Source: Fodinibius halophilus (GTDB lineage: Bacteria; Bacteroidota; Rhodothermia; Balneolales; Balneolaceae). From it: a DNA stretch of 48,962 nucleotides. Below the pieces are notes generated by a model. It was not told where the DNA came from. It saw only the letters and a list, made by a program, of their open reading frames with translations, and searched no databases. The stretch lies in the NCBI RefSeq assembly GCF_011059105.1, contig NZ_JAALLS010000019.1, positions 46,751-95,712 on the forward strand, read 5' to 3'. This document shows, one piece after another, positions 37,468-46,217 of the stretch; within the stretch, counting starts at the first letter, position 1, and each line of letters starts with the position of its first letter. The position numbers and the translations under genes are program-made.

Positions 37468-39099
37468 ATGAGACTATCAATTTTCTTCGCTTTGCTTACC
37501 ATTTTACTCCCTATTTCCCTCTTGGGGCAAAACATTAGCCCGGATAGTGTAAAGATTACCTTTAAAGTCAGTGTACCCGAATCTACCCCCGAAAATGCAA
37601 CTATCTATTGGGCAGGATCACTAAACAATTGGGATCCGGGGGACCAGGGATTTGGATTTAGTTCCAAAGAATTCGCCCAACCCCTAACATCCCCAAATGG
37701 GCACTGGGTAGTTACCCTCACCGCCCCAAAAGGAAGTACGCACTCTTATAAATATACCCGGGGATCTATCTATAACGCCGAAGAAAAATCCGGATTCAAT
37801 TTCCGACCTGCCAGAAAAGTGGAGTTTGATCATGACAAAACAGTCCACGACACAGTAGAAGCCTGGCGTGATAAGCCTCCAAAATCACTGTCTGATTCCT
37901 GGCCAATCATCCAACTCGACACCGCTAACCCCACCATTACTTACAATGGAACAGTCATGAACGGTAGCTCTACTCTTCTCTATGATAAACAAATGGGTAG
38001 CAAATTTGTCGAATATACCGACGAAAGCACATCGGTTAAAAAAGTGCCGGAGTCATTCACAAAAACCGTACACTACTATCAAAAAGTGTCAGCTACTACT
38101 GATGATCTCCAACTTATAACTGCAGCAAAAACCAATACCGATACTCTATGGCATGTCTATGTAGATACCGATGGAAATAAAATCATTGAAAAATCAGAGC
38201 ATGCCTTTACTATAGCAGACAGCAATAATACCAAGTGGTCAGGTCCTGTACCGGTCCGAAATATTATAGACGGTGAAACAGTAATTGATTCTGTTATCTT
38301 AAAAGTAAAGCTGGCAAAGAACCTCCCGGCTAATTATCGATCCAGTGCTATTAAAGGTGCTCCAGACCTTATCTACGGTCTTCCTTTTAAAGAACGTATA
38401 GGGACATTAAACAATAATCCCTTCTATGTAATAAGCAGTACTACATCTCCTTTTAATACCTTTAATCGGCTTTTTGTTGACTATAACAATAACGACACGC
38501 TCGAGATTGGTTCCGGCTCAAATGAAGTATATGTTGCTGACTTTAATAAAATGCACAAAAAGAAAAAGTTCTATCAAATCCCCTCCTTCCAACTGGGACA
38601 GAAGTTCTGGACTATTGCTGATATAGACCCTCATGGCCGATGGATTAGATTACGCCCCGGTGATAGATCCCAAAAAAGACGAGCTTTAAAAAAGGGCGAC
38701 AAAATCCCGTCTTGGAAAGGGATTACAATAAACAACAACGCCATTAGCTCAAAACAGTTGCAAGGCCAATATGTGCTTTTGGATTTCTGGGGAAGTTGGT
38801 GCGGCCCATGTATTGATGCTATTCCCAAGCTTCAAAAGGCATACAACCAGTTTAAAACCGAGAATTTTGAGATTGTTGGATTTGCGTATGAAAATGAAAA
38901 ATCGCTTACCAAAACCTTAGAAAAATACAAGATGCCTTGGTTTCATATCCTTGATGAAGAGGGAGATTTTGGTTCTCAATTTTTGGTCCAGGGATACCCA
39001 ACCTACTATTTAGTAGATCCCGATGGAAAAATAGTAGAGACCGAAAACACACTGCAAGGTAAAAAGCTCATTCCCACACTTGAAAAACACCTCAAATAA
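37468..39099 (+). CDS. Secreted protein with CBM-like N-terminus and TlpA thioredoxin domain
   Basis: About 543 residues from the ATG at 37468, chosen because it gives a signal peptide (MRLSIFFALLTILLPISLLG); the frame is open further upstream across the ftsZ terminator. Residues about 25-130 resemble CBM20/48-type starch-binding or AMPK glycogen-binding modules (IYWAGSLNNWDPG, HSYKYTRG). A strand-rich middle part (150-400) is unrecognised. Residues 415-543 form a TlpA/ResA-like thioredoxin domain with WCGPC (Cys445, Cys448) and a cis-Pro in GYPTYYLVDPDG. Probably a periplasmic thiol oxidoreductase. The combination with a CBM-like domain is unusual. Confidence 0.8.
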   Translation: MRLSIFFALLTILLPISLLGQNISPDSVKITFKVSVPESTPENATIYWAGSLNNWDPGDQGFGFSSKEFAQPLTSPNGHWVVTLTAPKGSTHSYKYTRGSIYNAEEKSGFNFRPARKVEFDHDKTVHDTVEAWRDKPPKSLSDSWPIIQLDTANPTITYNGTVMNGSSTLLYDKQMGSKFVEYTDESTSVKKVPESFTKTVHYYQKVSATTDDLQLITAAKTNTDTLWHVYVDTDGNKIIEKSEHAFTIADSNNTKWSGPVPVRNIIDGETVIDSVILKVKLAKNLPANYRSSAIKGAPDLIYGLPFKERIGTLNNNPFYVISSTTSPFNTFNRLFVDYNNNDTLEIGSGSNEVYVADFNKMHKKKKFYQIPSFQLGQKFWTIADIDPHGRWIRLRPGDRSQKRRALKKGDKIPSWKGITINNNAISSKQLQGQYVLLDFWGSWCGPCIDAIPKLQKAYNQFKTENFEIVGFAYENEKSLTKTLEKYKMPWFHILDEEGDFGSQFLVQGYPTYYLVDPDGKIVETENTLQGKKLIPTLEKHLK

Positions 39100-39203
39100 A
39101 GCCCAAATATTGACAAGGGAAATTAAAAGCCCGACTTTCCAATCCGGTTCAAATTTTGTACTGTTACAAGCAGTGTGTTCAATTTTTAACAAATGTGGTT
39201 ACA

Positions 39204-41936
39204 ATGCGGTTTATCAAGCTTTTTCCCCTTACAATAATTCTGTCATTATTCGTCATCTCTTCCCTTTTTGCCCAAAAGCAAAAGCTTACCCCTGATGATT
39301 ATGATCAGTGGCAATCTATTGGATCAACCGAACTATCGGCCAATGGACAATGGTTTGGCTACAACATCAACCTGGTAGATGGCGATGGTTGGCTTACCAT
39401 CAAAAAAGTAGGCACAGACTCTACCGGGGATCATAAATTTATGCACGGCAAAAAGCTCGACTTCTCCCAGGACAACCAATGGGCGGCATTCCAGATCGGC
39501 GTTTCTGAGAACCAAAAAGAAAAGCTCGAAAAACAGGAGAAAAAGGTTCACCTCAAGCTTGGCCTCATGAACCTGGCAACGGCTGAAGTTGATACTTTTA
39601 AGAATATTGCAAACTATACCTTCTCTGATAACGGCCGTTACCTGGCAATGAAAAAGTATCAGGCTGAGAAAATAAAAACCAAGGGCTCAGATCTCATCTT
39701 ACGGGACCTTAATAAAGAAACGAACCAGCTTATAGGTAATGTTTCTGATTATTCATTTAATGATGGGGGTACCAAACTTGCCGTACTGCTTGATGCTCAC
39801 TCCACACTCGGTAATGGGGCCCATCTGTATGACCTGTCATCAGGAAAAGTCACCGTACTAGATAGTGACGCTACAGCATACAAAGGCCTAGAATGGAATG
39901 AAGATGGAACAGCCCTGGCATTCTTTAAAGAAGAAAAGAATGAAGACTATAAAGAGCCGACCCACCATGTTCTGGCTTTTAAAAATATTGATGGGAAGCC
40001 CGAAAAGTATTTATTCAACCAGCAAAAACAGACCTCTTTCCCGGGCGACTTTCGGGTTGTTGACTATCGTGATCTCCGTTGGTCTGAAGATGGCAATACC
40101 CTTTTCTTTGGGATTAAGGAATGGGAGAAAAAGGAGAAAGAGGCAGAATCAGACTCCACAAATGAGAAAAAGAATGATGAACTGGATCCCTCGAATGTAG
40201 AAGTTTGGCACTGGCAAGATGACGATATCCAAGCCAAACAAGAAGTTCTGGCCGGACAAATAAAACAAGAAAATCACCTTTCGGCCTGGCACCTCGACGA
40301 AAACACTTTTGTACAAATAGGAAATGAAAAACTTGAAGAAACATTCCTGACAGGAAACCAGCAATATGCGGTGGGCTACAACCCTAAACCCTATGAACCC
40401 ACCTTTGAGGAAGAGTGGAAAGATATCTACCTGGTTGATGTAACATCCGGTGATACCAAAAAAATTCTGACAAAACATGAATATGTTAGGAACTCACCGA
40501 ACGGTAATTACCTGCAGTACTTTAAAGATAAAAACTGGTGGGTTTATAATATTGAAGAAGGAAAGCATACCAACCTGACCAAAAATATTGATACGCGATT
40601 TCAAGATTTTACGAATGTCAACGGACGCGAAAACCGGCGTCCCTTTGGTCGTGGAGAATGGGCCGAAGACGACAGCTGGTTTATTGTTTATGATCAATAT
40701 GATGCCTACAAAGTTTGGGCTGATGGCAGTAAGACCCAAAAGCTGACTTCGGGCAGCCAAGATAAAATCCGCCATCGTCAAGTACGCTTTGATTATGAAA
40801 ACGATGGTATGGCTAAAGATGAAGACCTCTATTTTTCTCTGTATGGTGATGGAACAAAAAAACGCGGGTATGCACGTCTTTCTGATGGAGATAAAGCCAA
40901 AGCTTTGTTTTATGAGGATAAGATGTACAATCGCATTTCCAAAGCAGATTCTACCAAACAGTATATCTACCAGGTACAATCGGCTACCGACTCTCCGGAT
41001 TTCTTCCACGTAGATCACGACTTTGATAATCCTGTTGCCCTGACTCACACTAATCTTCAGCAAGAAGACTATTACTGGGCTGATGATGAAGTAGTCACTT
41101 TTACCAATAAAGACGGAGAACAGCTAGAAGGACGTCTTCTCTACCCTGCGAATTATGATCCGGATAAAAAATACCCGATGATCACTTATATTTATGAGGA
41201 GCGATCACAAACAACGCACCGGTATAGCATACCCACCAAAAGAAGTCCCTATAACTTCCGACGCTTTTCTTCGGAAGGCTATTTCGTTTTCCAGCCCGAT
41301 ATCACCTACGAACTGAGTGATCCCGGAATGTCTGCCGTTGAAAGCGTTGTACCGGCTGTTGAGAAGATGATTGATACCGGCATGATTAATAAGGACCAAG
41401 TTGGACTTACCGGCCACTCCTGGGGGGCCTACCAAACGACCTTTATTATCACACAGACCAACCTATTTAACTCTGCAGTAGCGGGAGCGCCGCTTACCAA
41501 TATGATCAGCATGTACAATTCGGTGTACTGGAATTCGGGTACTCCCGACGCTAAAATATTTGAAACCAGCCAGGGACGCTTTCCTGAACCATGGTGGAAA
41601 GACTGGGATAACTTTGTTGAAAACTCCCCCATCTTTCAGATGGAGGGTGTCAGCACTCCGCTATTAGTAGAATTTGGTACTAAAGATGGTGCCGTGGACT
41701 TTAACCAAGGGGTAGAGCTATACAATACCATGCGCCGCATGCAAAATCCTTTTGTGATGCTGGTCTATGAAGGAGAGAATCACGGGTTGGCCCGCGAAGA
41801 AAACCAGATCGACTATGCTAACCGTGCCTTCCAATGGCACGAGCATTATCTCTTGGGCAAAGAAGCTCCTGAATGGATTACCGATGGTTTGCCCTACCTG
41901 GAACGACCAACTATGAAAGACAACGCAGCCGAGTAG
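39204..41936 (+). CDS. Secreted S9-family peptidase
   Basis: About 910 residues from ATG 39204 (the upstream in-frame start would spoil the signal peptide MRFIKLFPLTIILSLFVISS). A long WD/propeller-like N-terminal region (about 30-640) is followed by an alpha/beta hydrolase: nucleophile Ser739 in GLTGHSWGAYQT, Asp in EFGTKDGAVDF and His in YEGENHGLA. The GHSWGAYQ elbow and length place it in the large S9 peptidases of Bacteroidota relatives; it is not closely similar to the DPP-IV-like protein at 18.8-21.2 kb. Likely digests peptides outside the cytoplasm. A terminator follows. Confidence 0.9.
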   Translation: MRFIKLFPLTIILSLFVISSLFAQKQKLTPDDYDQWQSIGSTELSANGQWFGYNINLVDGDGWLTIKKVGTDSTGDHKFMHGKKLDFSQDNQWAAFQIGVSENQKEKLEKQEKKVHLKLGLMNLATAEVDTFKNIANYTFSDNGRYLAMKKYQAEKIKTKGSDLILRDLNKETNQLIGNVSDYSFNDGGTKLAVLLDAHSTLGNGAHLYDLSSGKVTVLDSDATAYKGLEWNEDGTALAFFKEEKNEDYKEPTHHVLAFKNIDGKPEKYLFNQQKQTSFPGDFRVVDYRDLRWSEDGNTLFFGIKEWEKKEKEAESDSTNEKKNDELDPSNVEVWHWQDDDIQAKQEVLAGQIKQENHLSAWHLDENTFVQIGNEKLEETFLTGNQQYAVGYNPKPYEPTFEEEWKDIYLVDVTSGDTKKILTKHEYVRNSPNGNYLQYFKDKNWWVYNIEEGKHTNLTKNIDTRFQDFTNVNGRENRRPFGRGEWAEDDSWFIVYDQYDAYKVWADGSKTQKLTSGSQDKIRHRQVRFDYENDGMAKDEDLYFSLYGDGTKKRGYARLSDGDKAKALFYEDKMYNRISKADSTKQYIYQVQSATDSPDFFHVDHDFDNPVALTHTNLQQEDYYWADDEVVTFTNKDGEQLEGRLLYPANYDPDKKYPMITYIYEERSQTTHRYSIPTKRSPYNFRRFSSEGYFVFQPDITYELSDPGMSAVESVVPAVEKMIDTGMINKDQVGLTGHSWGAYQTTFIITQTNLFNSAVAGAPLTNMISMYNSVYWNSGTPDAKIFETSQGRFPEPWWKDWDNFVENSPIFQMEGVSTPLLVEFGTKDGAVDFNQGVELYNTMRRMQNPFVMLVYEGENHGLAREENQIDYANRAFQWHEHYLLGKEAPEWITDGLPYLERPTMKDNAAE

Positions 41937-41964
41937 ATTTTTATCCATAAATTATTATTTTAAT

Positions 41965-42001
41965 AATAGCTCATGCTTTTAAACAGGTGTGAGCTATTTT
42001 T
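41965..42001 (+). terminator. Intrinsic terminator after S9 peptidase
   Basis: A 9-bp stem (AATAGCTCA at 41965-41973, TGAGCTATT at 41990-41998), extendable by G-U pairs, followed by T. It separates the peptidase from the next gene, whose start lies 15 nt beyond. Confidence 0.7.
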
Positions 42002-42015
42002 CAAACCCATTTCTT

Positions 42016-42495
42016 ATGGATATGGCCACCTATAAAACAGATACCGATACCAGGAGCATGCTCTTTGCCAGAGGAATGCTGCTAATTGGTGGCATGGCTT
42101 TACTAGCCACTGAACTCCATAAGCTGTATCTTGGAGAAGGCCCAAGCCTTGCTGGAATTGGTGTAGGTATTGCATGCCTGTTTAACGGCCTTATATTTGA
42201 TCACTTTTGGAAAGGAGATACTATCACCATCGGGCAAGAAGGTATTCGTTACACAGCACCGGAAACCGCTTTTGACGATGCAAAAGAAAAGTTTTCTTCT
42301 TGGAAATATATTACCGAAGTAACACTCAATAATTTTAGTATAGAAGTAGTGGAGGAAGTATTAAATGAACATTCCGCTACAACAACCTACCGCCTCCCCT
42401 TTTATACCAAAAAACAGTTTGATTCCATCAAAGAGAAATTACGTCAGCTCAGCGACCAAAAGGGAGCACGCTTTAAAATCAAGAGCTGGTGGTAA
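42016..42495 (+). CDS. Small two-span membrane protein, PH-like, paralogue 1
   Basis: About 159 residues from ATG 42016 (a GTG at 41989 lies inside the terminator stem). Two predicted membrane helices (about residues 18-32 and 42-58) precede a cytoplasmic, strand-rich part (ITIGQEGIRYTA, SSWKYITEVTLNN, TTTYRLPFYTKKQFDSIKEKL) that looks like a bacterial PH-type fold. First of three tandem genes with the same layout. No family is recognised; function unknown. Confidence 0.6.
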   Translation: MDMATYKTDTDTRSMLFARGMLLIGGMALLATELHKLYLGEGPSLAGIGVGIACLFNGLIFDHFWKGDTITIGQEGIRYTAPETAFDDAKEKFSSWKYITEVTLNNFSIEVVEEVLNEHSATTTYRLPFYTKKQFDSIKEKLRQLSDQKGARFKIKSWW

Positions 42496-42511
42496 AAACT
42501 CATCTGTATCA

Positions 42512-42961
42512 ATGGATGACTTTACAATCACTTATAGGGACAACCAATCTTTAACTTGGCTTCGTTATCTTGTAATCAGCTTGGGAGTCCTCCACCTTTC
42601 TACTGTTGGAATACATTACTGGCAATATGATATAGATTGGACTTCATACATCTATTTATTTACGGGGGCGATAGAAATATTTATCGGTCTTTTCCGATTT
42701 GAACAATATTTCTTTCCCTATCCGGAACTAACCTTTTCAGATAAAGAGATCATCATAGAAGAAGGAAAGGAAAAGGAAAAACTCCCTTGGGACATAATTA
42801 AGGAGATCACCATAGACAGCACTTCCATTATTGTAGTACTTGCAGATGATCAAAAAGAAATAAATATTCAATATCTTAACTACGGGGATATCCAAAACGC
42901 AAAACAAGAGATTAAACAACGCGCTGAAAAGAACGGTATCGCCTATAACTCAGTTTTTTAA
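42512..42961 (+). CDS. Small two-span membrane protein, PH-like, paralogue 2
   Basis: About 149 residues from ATG 42512, 16 nt after the previous gene. Two membrane helices (about 16-34 and 45-62) and a strand-rich tail (LTFSDKEIIIEEG, LPWDIIKEITIDSTSIIVVL). Sequence identity to its neighbours is low but the order of elements, including the W-x-x-I/L-x-x-I/L-T pattern, is kept. The longer open frame starting at 42365 overlaps paralogue 1 and is not used. Unknown function. Confidence 0.6.
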   Translation: MDDFTITYRDNQSLTWLRYLVISLGVLHLSTVGIHYWQYDIDWTSYIYLFTGAIEIFIGLFRFEQYFFPYPELTFSDKEIIIEEGKEKEKLPWDIIKEITIDSTSIIVVLADDQKEINIQYLNYGDIQNAKQEIKQRAEKNGIAYNSVF

Positions 42962-42991
42962 TACCTCGAACTAAACTATACATCATAAGCT

Positions 42992-43447
42992 ATGGCTGAG
43001 CTAACGCTTAAATCTGATAAAGCTAATTTTTATAGCAATATATTCCGTGTTGTGCTGGGTATTTGGGGAATACTCATGTTTTATGATGGAATTACGGAGA
43101 TGCTGCCGCATTGGAACGTTACAGCACTGGGCGTGCTCAACAGTGCTGTAGGTTTGGGAATCATCATTGCAGCTATTACCAAAACCTCTATTGAATCCGA
43201 TATAGAAATCAACATTACGGATGAGACGTTGCGTACCACCGAAGATGCTATGACACGCACTGCCTATTGGCATAAGCTGGACAAGCTCACCCTTACAAAG
43301 TTTGGTCTTCGTATTACCTATGAGAGTGGAACCAAGGAGCGATTTCGTCTGCCCTATCTAACTGCCGACGAGTTTAAAAATTTAAAGACTACCTTGACAG
43401 AACAAAGCGAATCATACGATTTTGATATTGAGGAAAAAGCGTGGTAG
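42992..43447 (+). CDS. Small two-span membrane protein, PH-like, paralogue 3
   Basis: A 151-residue protein with two membrane helices (about 16-35 and 45-64) and a strand-rich tail (INITDETLRTTE, AYWHKLDKLTLTKFGLRITY, FRLPYLTADEFKNLKTTL). Its RLPYLTADEF matches RLPFYTKKQF of paralogue 1, and both end in a similar acidic/aromatic segment. 30 nt after paralogue 2. Unknown function. Confidence 0.62.
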   Translation: MAELTLKSDKANFYSNIFRVVLGIWGILMFYDGITEMLPHWNVTALGVLNSAVGLGIIIAAITKTSIESDIEINITDETLRTTEDAMTRTAYWHKLDKLTLTKFGLRITYESGTKERFRLPYLTADEFKNLKTTLTEQSESYDFDIEEKAW

Positions 43448-43451
43448 AAAA

Positions 43452-43478
43452 TTTTCTAGGCTGACACCCCCTAGAAAA
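43452..43478 (-). terminator. Terminator at the 3' end of the TauE/SafE gene
   Basis: A perfect 9-bp stem (TTTTCTAGG at 43452-43460, CCTAGAAAA at 43470-43478). The stem includes the stop codon of the minus-strand gene, and TTTT follows on that strand. It separates two converging transcripts. Confidence 0.6.
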
Positions 43479-44283
43479 CTTCAGCGATTAGTTTTATGGC
43501 CATGCCCACGGCCAATGCAGAGAATGCATATTGCAGGTAACGCCGATCTATTTTTAGGTTGAACAGCGCCCCGGCGAAACCACCGAACATACCACCGGCT
43601 GCCAACGGCAGAGCAGCTCCAAAATCTACGTAGCCCCAGTGAAAGGCGGTCAGGGTATCGATACCATTGCCTGCAAAACCAAGCTGCACCCAACCCGACA
43701 GTGAGATCATTACAATGGCGAGCGATGAGATACTTACCGCACGAACAAACTGCTTTTTGTAGAGCAGGTTAAGGAGGGGCACCATTACGCCCCCACCACC
43801 GATACCGGCTAAGGCTGCCACAAATCCCCCAAAACCCCCGGTAATAAAAGACTGGGAAATAGTTACCGTATTATTATGGGTCTCGATACTATCGGACTTC
43901 TTGGTACCTCTTCGGTAAAACATGTAGGCTACATAAAACAGCAACAGGCTAAAGAAAATCACAAATTCTTGTTTGCTGTAGTATGGAGAGGTGATAATTA
44001 ACTTTCCCAGGTACACCCCGGCCGCCCCCATAAGTCCCACTTTGAGTCCATCTTTCCAGAAAATATTCTTCTGCTGGTACTGCCGTACGGAGCTGCCCGC
44101 TGCGGCAATAAAGGTGCAAAACAGGGAACTGCCTATCGTTAGTACGACGGGATCTTGAATACCGGCATCGCTAAAAACTACAAATAGGATGGGGGTGAAC
44201 AGTACGCCTCCGCCCAGGCCAAAAAGTCCGGCAACAATTCCGGCGATAATACCTAAAACCAATAGTACGGCAATCTCTATCAT
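43471..44283 (-). CDS. TauE/SafE-family sulfite or anion exporter
   Basis: A 270-residue membrane protein with about eight hydrophobic segments in two repeats, marked by GLFGLGGGVLFTPIL (residues about 20-34) and ALAGIGGGGVMVPLL (about 157-171). This is the TauE/SafE (DUF81) family, implicated in export of sulfite or sulfoacetate-type anions; substrate here unknown. It is translationally coupled to the PhzF-like gene upstream (ATGA overlap at 44280-44283). Confidence 0.9.
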   Translation of the reverse strand: MIEIAVLLVLGIIAGIVAGLFGLGGGVLFTPILFVVFSDAGIQDPVVLTIGSSLFCTFIAAAGSSVRQYQQKNIFWKDGLKVGLMGAAGVYLGKLIITSPYYSKQEFVIFFSLLLFYVAYMFYRRGTKKSDSIETHNNTVTISQSFITGGFGGFVAALAGIGGGGVMVPLLNLLYKKQFVRAVSISSLAIVMISLSGWVQLGFAGNGIDTLTAFHWGYVDFGAALPLAAGGMFGGFAGALFNLKIDRRYLQYAFSALAVGMAIKLIAEVF

Positions 44284-45059
44284 AACTGTATCTCACCCTG
44301 CATATAGGTGCACGCTTCTCCGGCCAGCTGCACCCGATCCCCCATCTGTTGGCAATACACCGTGCCTCCTCGTTGTGATACCTGCCGGGCTATCAATTCG
44401 TTCTTCTCCAGCCGCTTGCTCCAATATGGGGTGAGCATGGTATGGGCAGAACCGGTTACGGGATCTTCGTCGACCCCGGCGTTTGGGGCAAAGAAACGGG
44501 ATACGAAATCAACTTCTTCACCCGAGGCCGTCACAATAATACCGCGCACATCTGCTTTGGCAAGCAATCGAATATCGGGATTGAGGTTATGGACCTGTTG
44601 TTCATTTTCCACCACATACAGGTAATCGGTGTCGCGGTAGAGTTCTTGGCACGGCACGCCCACTGCTTCTTCTAGAAAATCGGGCACATCAGCTTCTTCA
44701 AGCTTAGCAGCCGGAAAGTTCATAACCAACCTGTCCTGCTCTTTCTGAACTACGAGCTCTCCACTGCGGCAATCAAAATGTATCTCCTTTTGGGGATAGT
44801 TGAAATGCTCGAAAATAACGTGAGATGTTGCCAGTGTGGCATGTCCACAGAGATCTACTTCGGTTGTAGGGGTGAACCATCGCAGGTGAAAACCGTTCTC
44901 ATTCTCTACGAAAAAGGCGGTCTCGGAAAGGTTATTCTCCATCGCAATTTGCTGCATTTGTGCATCAGACAGCCACTCTTCCAGTGGACAAACGGCTGCG
45001 GGATTACCTTCGAAAAGTTTTGTTGCAAAAGCATCTACCTGGTAGATATCCAATCGCAT
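44280..45059 (-). CDS. PhzF-family isomerase/epimerase-like protein
   Basis: About 259 residues from the ATG at 45059 (MRLDIYQVDAFA). An in-frame start at 45104 would add 15 atypical residues. Family marks are FEGNPAAVCPLEEW, the Glu-containing NLSETAFF (the catalytic Glu of PhzF), LCGHATLATSHV and DPVTGSAHTML. These enzymes have a diaminopimelate-epimerase fold and mostly unknown substrates. No phenazine genes are nearby, so it is not part of a phenazine pathway. Overlaps the TauE/SafE gene. Confidence 0.9.
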   Translation of the reverse strand: MRLDIYQVDAFATKLFEGNPAAVCPLEEWLSDAQMQQIAMENNLSETAFFVENENGFHLRWFTPTTEVDLCGHATLATSHVIFEHFNYPQKEIHFDCRSGELVVQKEQDRLVMNFPAAKLEEADVPDFLEEAVGVPCQELYRDTDYLYVVENEQQVHNLNPDIRLLAKADVRGIIVTASGEEVDFVSRFFAPNAGVDEDPVTGSAHTMLTPYWSKRLEKNELIARQVSQRGGTVYCQQMGDRVQLAGEACTYMQGEIQL

Positions 45060-45161
45060 GGGTATTCTGTTTTTTTGATTTAGTGGTTCCCCTTCAATTA
45101 ACAATTATTTTCCTCTTTTCAAATTCATCATTTCCGTTGAAAGAAGCTTATATTTAGGGCA

Positions 45162-45242
45162 ATGAGTAACAATGTCTGCAAAATTTTGAAATTTCTTTAT
45201 ATGCTGGGTCCCCTTAGTGCTATTTTAGTTTTATATTATTGA
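45162..45242 (+). CDS. Possible 26-residue hydrophobic peptide
   Basis: A short ORF starting MSNNVCKILKFL and ending LVLYY, a charged N-terminus followed by one hydrophobic span. AGGG lies about 3 nt before the ATG. It is in the AT-rich spacer (45060-45362) ahead of the accessory gene pair. It may be a toxin-like membrane peptide or a chance ORF. Confidence 0.25.
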   Translation: MSNNVCKILKFLYMLGPLSAILVLYY

Positions 45243-45362
45243 TAATATCATCGTCTGGAGAGCTAATTCAAGGGTTAGGCGTTTAAGACTTAGTTTATTA
45301 TCTTCTCAATTAAGGTAGAATGTTTTAGCTAATTGTTGCGTTAATACTACCTAAGTTATAAA

Positions 45363-45686
45363 ATGAAGGATTATTACAATAAAATGGAAGACATAAAAAA
45401 ATCAGAAGAGAAAAGGTTACGTAATGCTTTTCTCAAGGGTATGTCTGAAGTTTTAGTTTTGGGTAAAAAACCTAAGACTAGAAAATTTTATAATTATTTA
45501 GATGCTTTGAATCATGACATAAGATACTTACGTGAAGATTTTATTGAGGCATTTATTCAATTGATAAAAGAATTACCGCCAGAGAAGAAGCTTGAGCTAA
45601 AAAATAAGATATTAGAACTTGAGGTGGATGAAGATTGGGGCAATATTACTTTTGAATTTGAAGACCGTAAAAAAGTTAGGGAATGA
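45363..45686 (+). CDS. Hypothetical 107-residue protein, accessory pair
   Basis: Unrecognised, highly charged, predicted helical cytoplasmic protein (MKDYYNKMEDIKKSEEKR..., ELPPEKKLELKNKILELE). No signal or membrane segment. Its stop overlaps the next gene's start (ATGA, 45683-45686), so the two are likely one unit. The codon use is AT-rich compared with mutS2 and the PhzF-like gene, a sign of acquired DNA. Confidence 0.6.
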   Translation: MKDYYNKMEDIKKSEEKRLRNAFLKGMSEVLVLGKKPKTRKFYNYLDALNHDIRYLREDFIEAFIQLIKELPPEKKLELKNKILELEVDEDWGNITFEFEDRKKVRE

Positions 45687-46159
45687 GCGAAGAAGAAAGT
45701 AAACAAAAAGACAATGACAATTCGGTTGAAAAACGTGAAGAAAGTGATACTGTAGATCCTGATTCGGTTGGAGAATTGGCGGATGCTTTAGATATAGAAG
45801 ATCCTGAAGAGAGAAAGCAGTTAATTGCTAAATTTAGTCAAATTACATCAAGTCCTGTACCCCCACCTAAAGTTCTAAAAGGTTATGAAAAAGTTGTTGA
45901 TGGTGGAGCAAAATGGCTAATGGAGTATACAAAGGCTGAGCAATTACATCGACACAAAATGGATAGAAAGGAATTAAGCTATTATTCAGCTGGTCAGATA
46001 TTCGGTTTTATCTTGGGACTAATAGGCATTGGTGGCGGATTATACCTAGCATTAACCGGTGCCACGTGGTTCGGTTTCGCAGCATTTTTCACCTCCCTCG
46101 TTTCTTTAGTCGGTTTATTTGTCTACAACAAAAGGGAAGAGTCTAAGAAGGACAGCTAA
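45683..46159 (+). CDS. DUF2335-like predicted membrane protein
   Basis: A 158-residue protein with an acidic N-terminus (about 1-50), a motif PVPPPKVLKGYEKVVDGGAK, and a helix ending in EQLHRHKMDRKE, followed by two membrane spans (about 100-118 and 122-142: GFILGLIGIGGGLYLAL, AAFFTSLVSLVGLFVY). The P-x-P-x-x-L-x-x-Y, HRH and C-terminal double-span order match DUF2335. Function unknown; members are often in accessory regions. It is coupled to the gene upstream. Confidence 0.65.
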   Translation: MSEEESKQKDNDNSVEKREESDTVDPDSVGELADALDIEDPEERKQLIAKFSQITSSPVPPPKVLKGYEKVVDGGAKWLMEYTKAEQLHRHKMDRKELSYYSAGQIFGFILGLIGIGGGLYLALTGATWFGFAAFFTSLVSLVGLFVYNKREESKKDS

Positions 46160-46217
46160 TCTAAAATACCTAACCTGTTCCTTTTTTGATACAGGACAGC
46201 CTGAAGTTTATTTGTAT

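Noticed and set aside
44280-45059. PhzF-like gene as part of a phenazine cluster
   Set aside because: No phenazine genes nearby; PhzF-like proteins are widespread with other roles.
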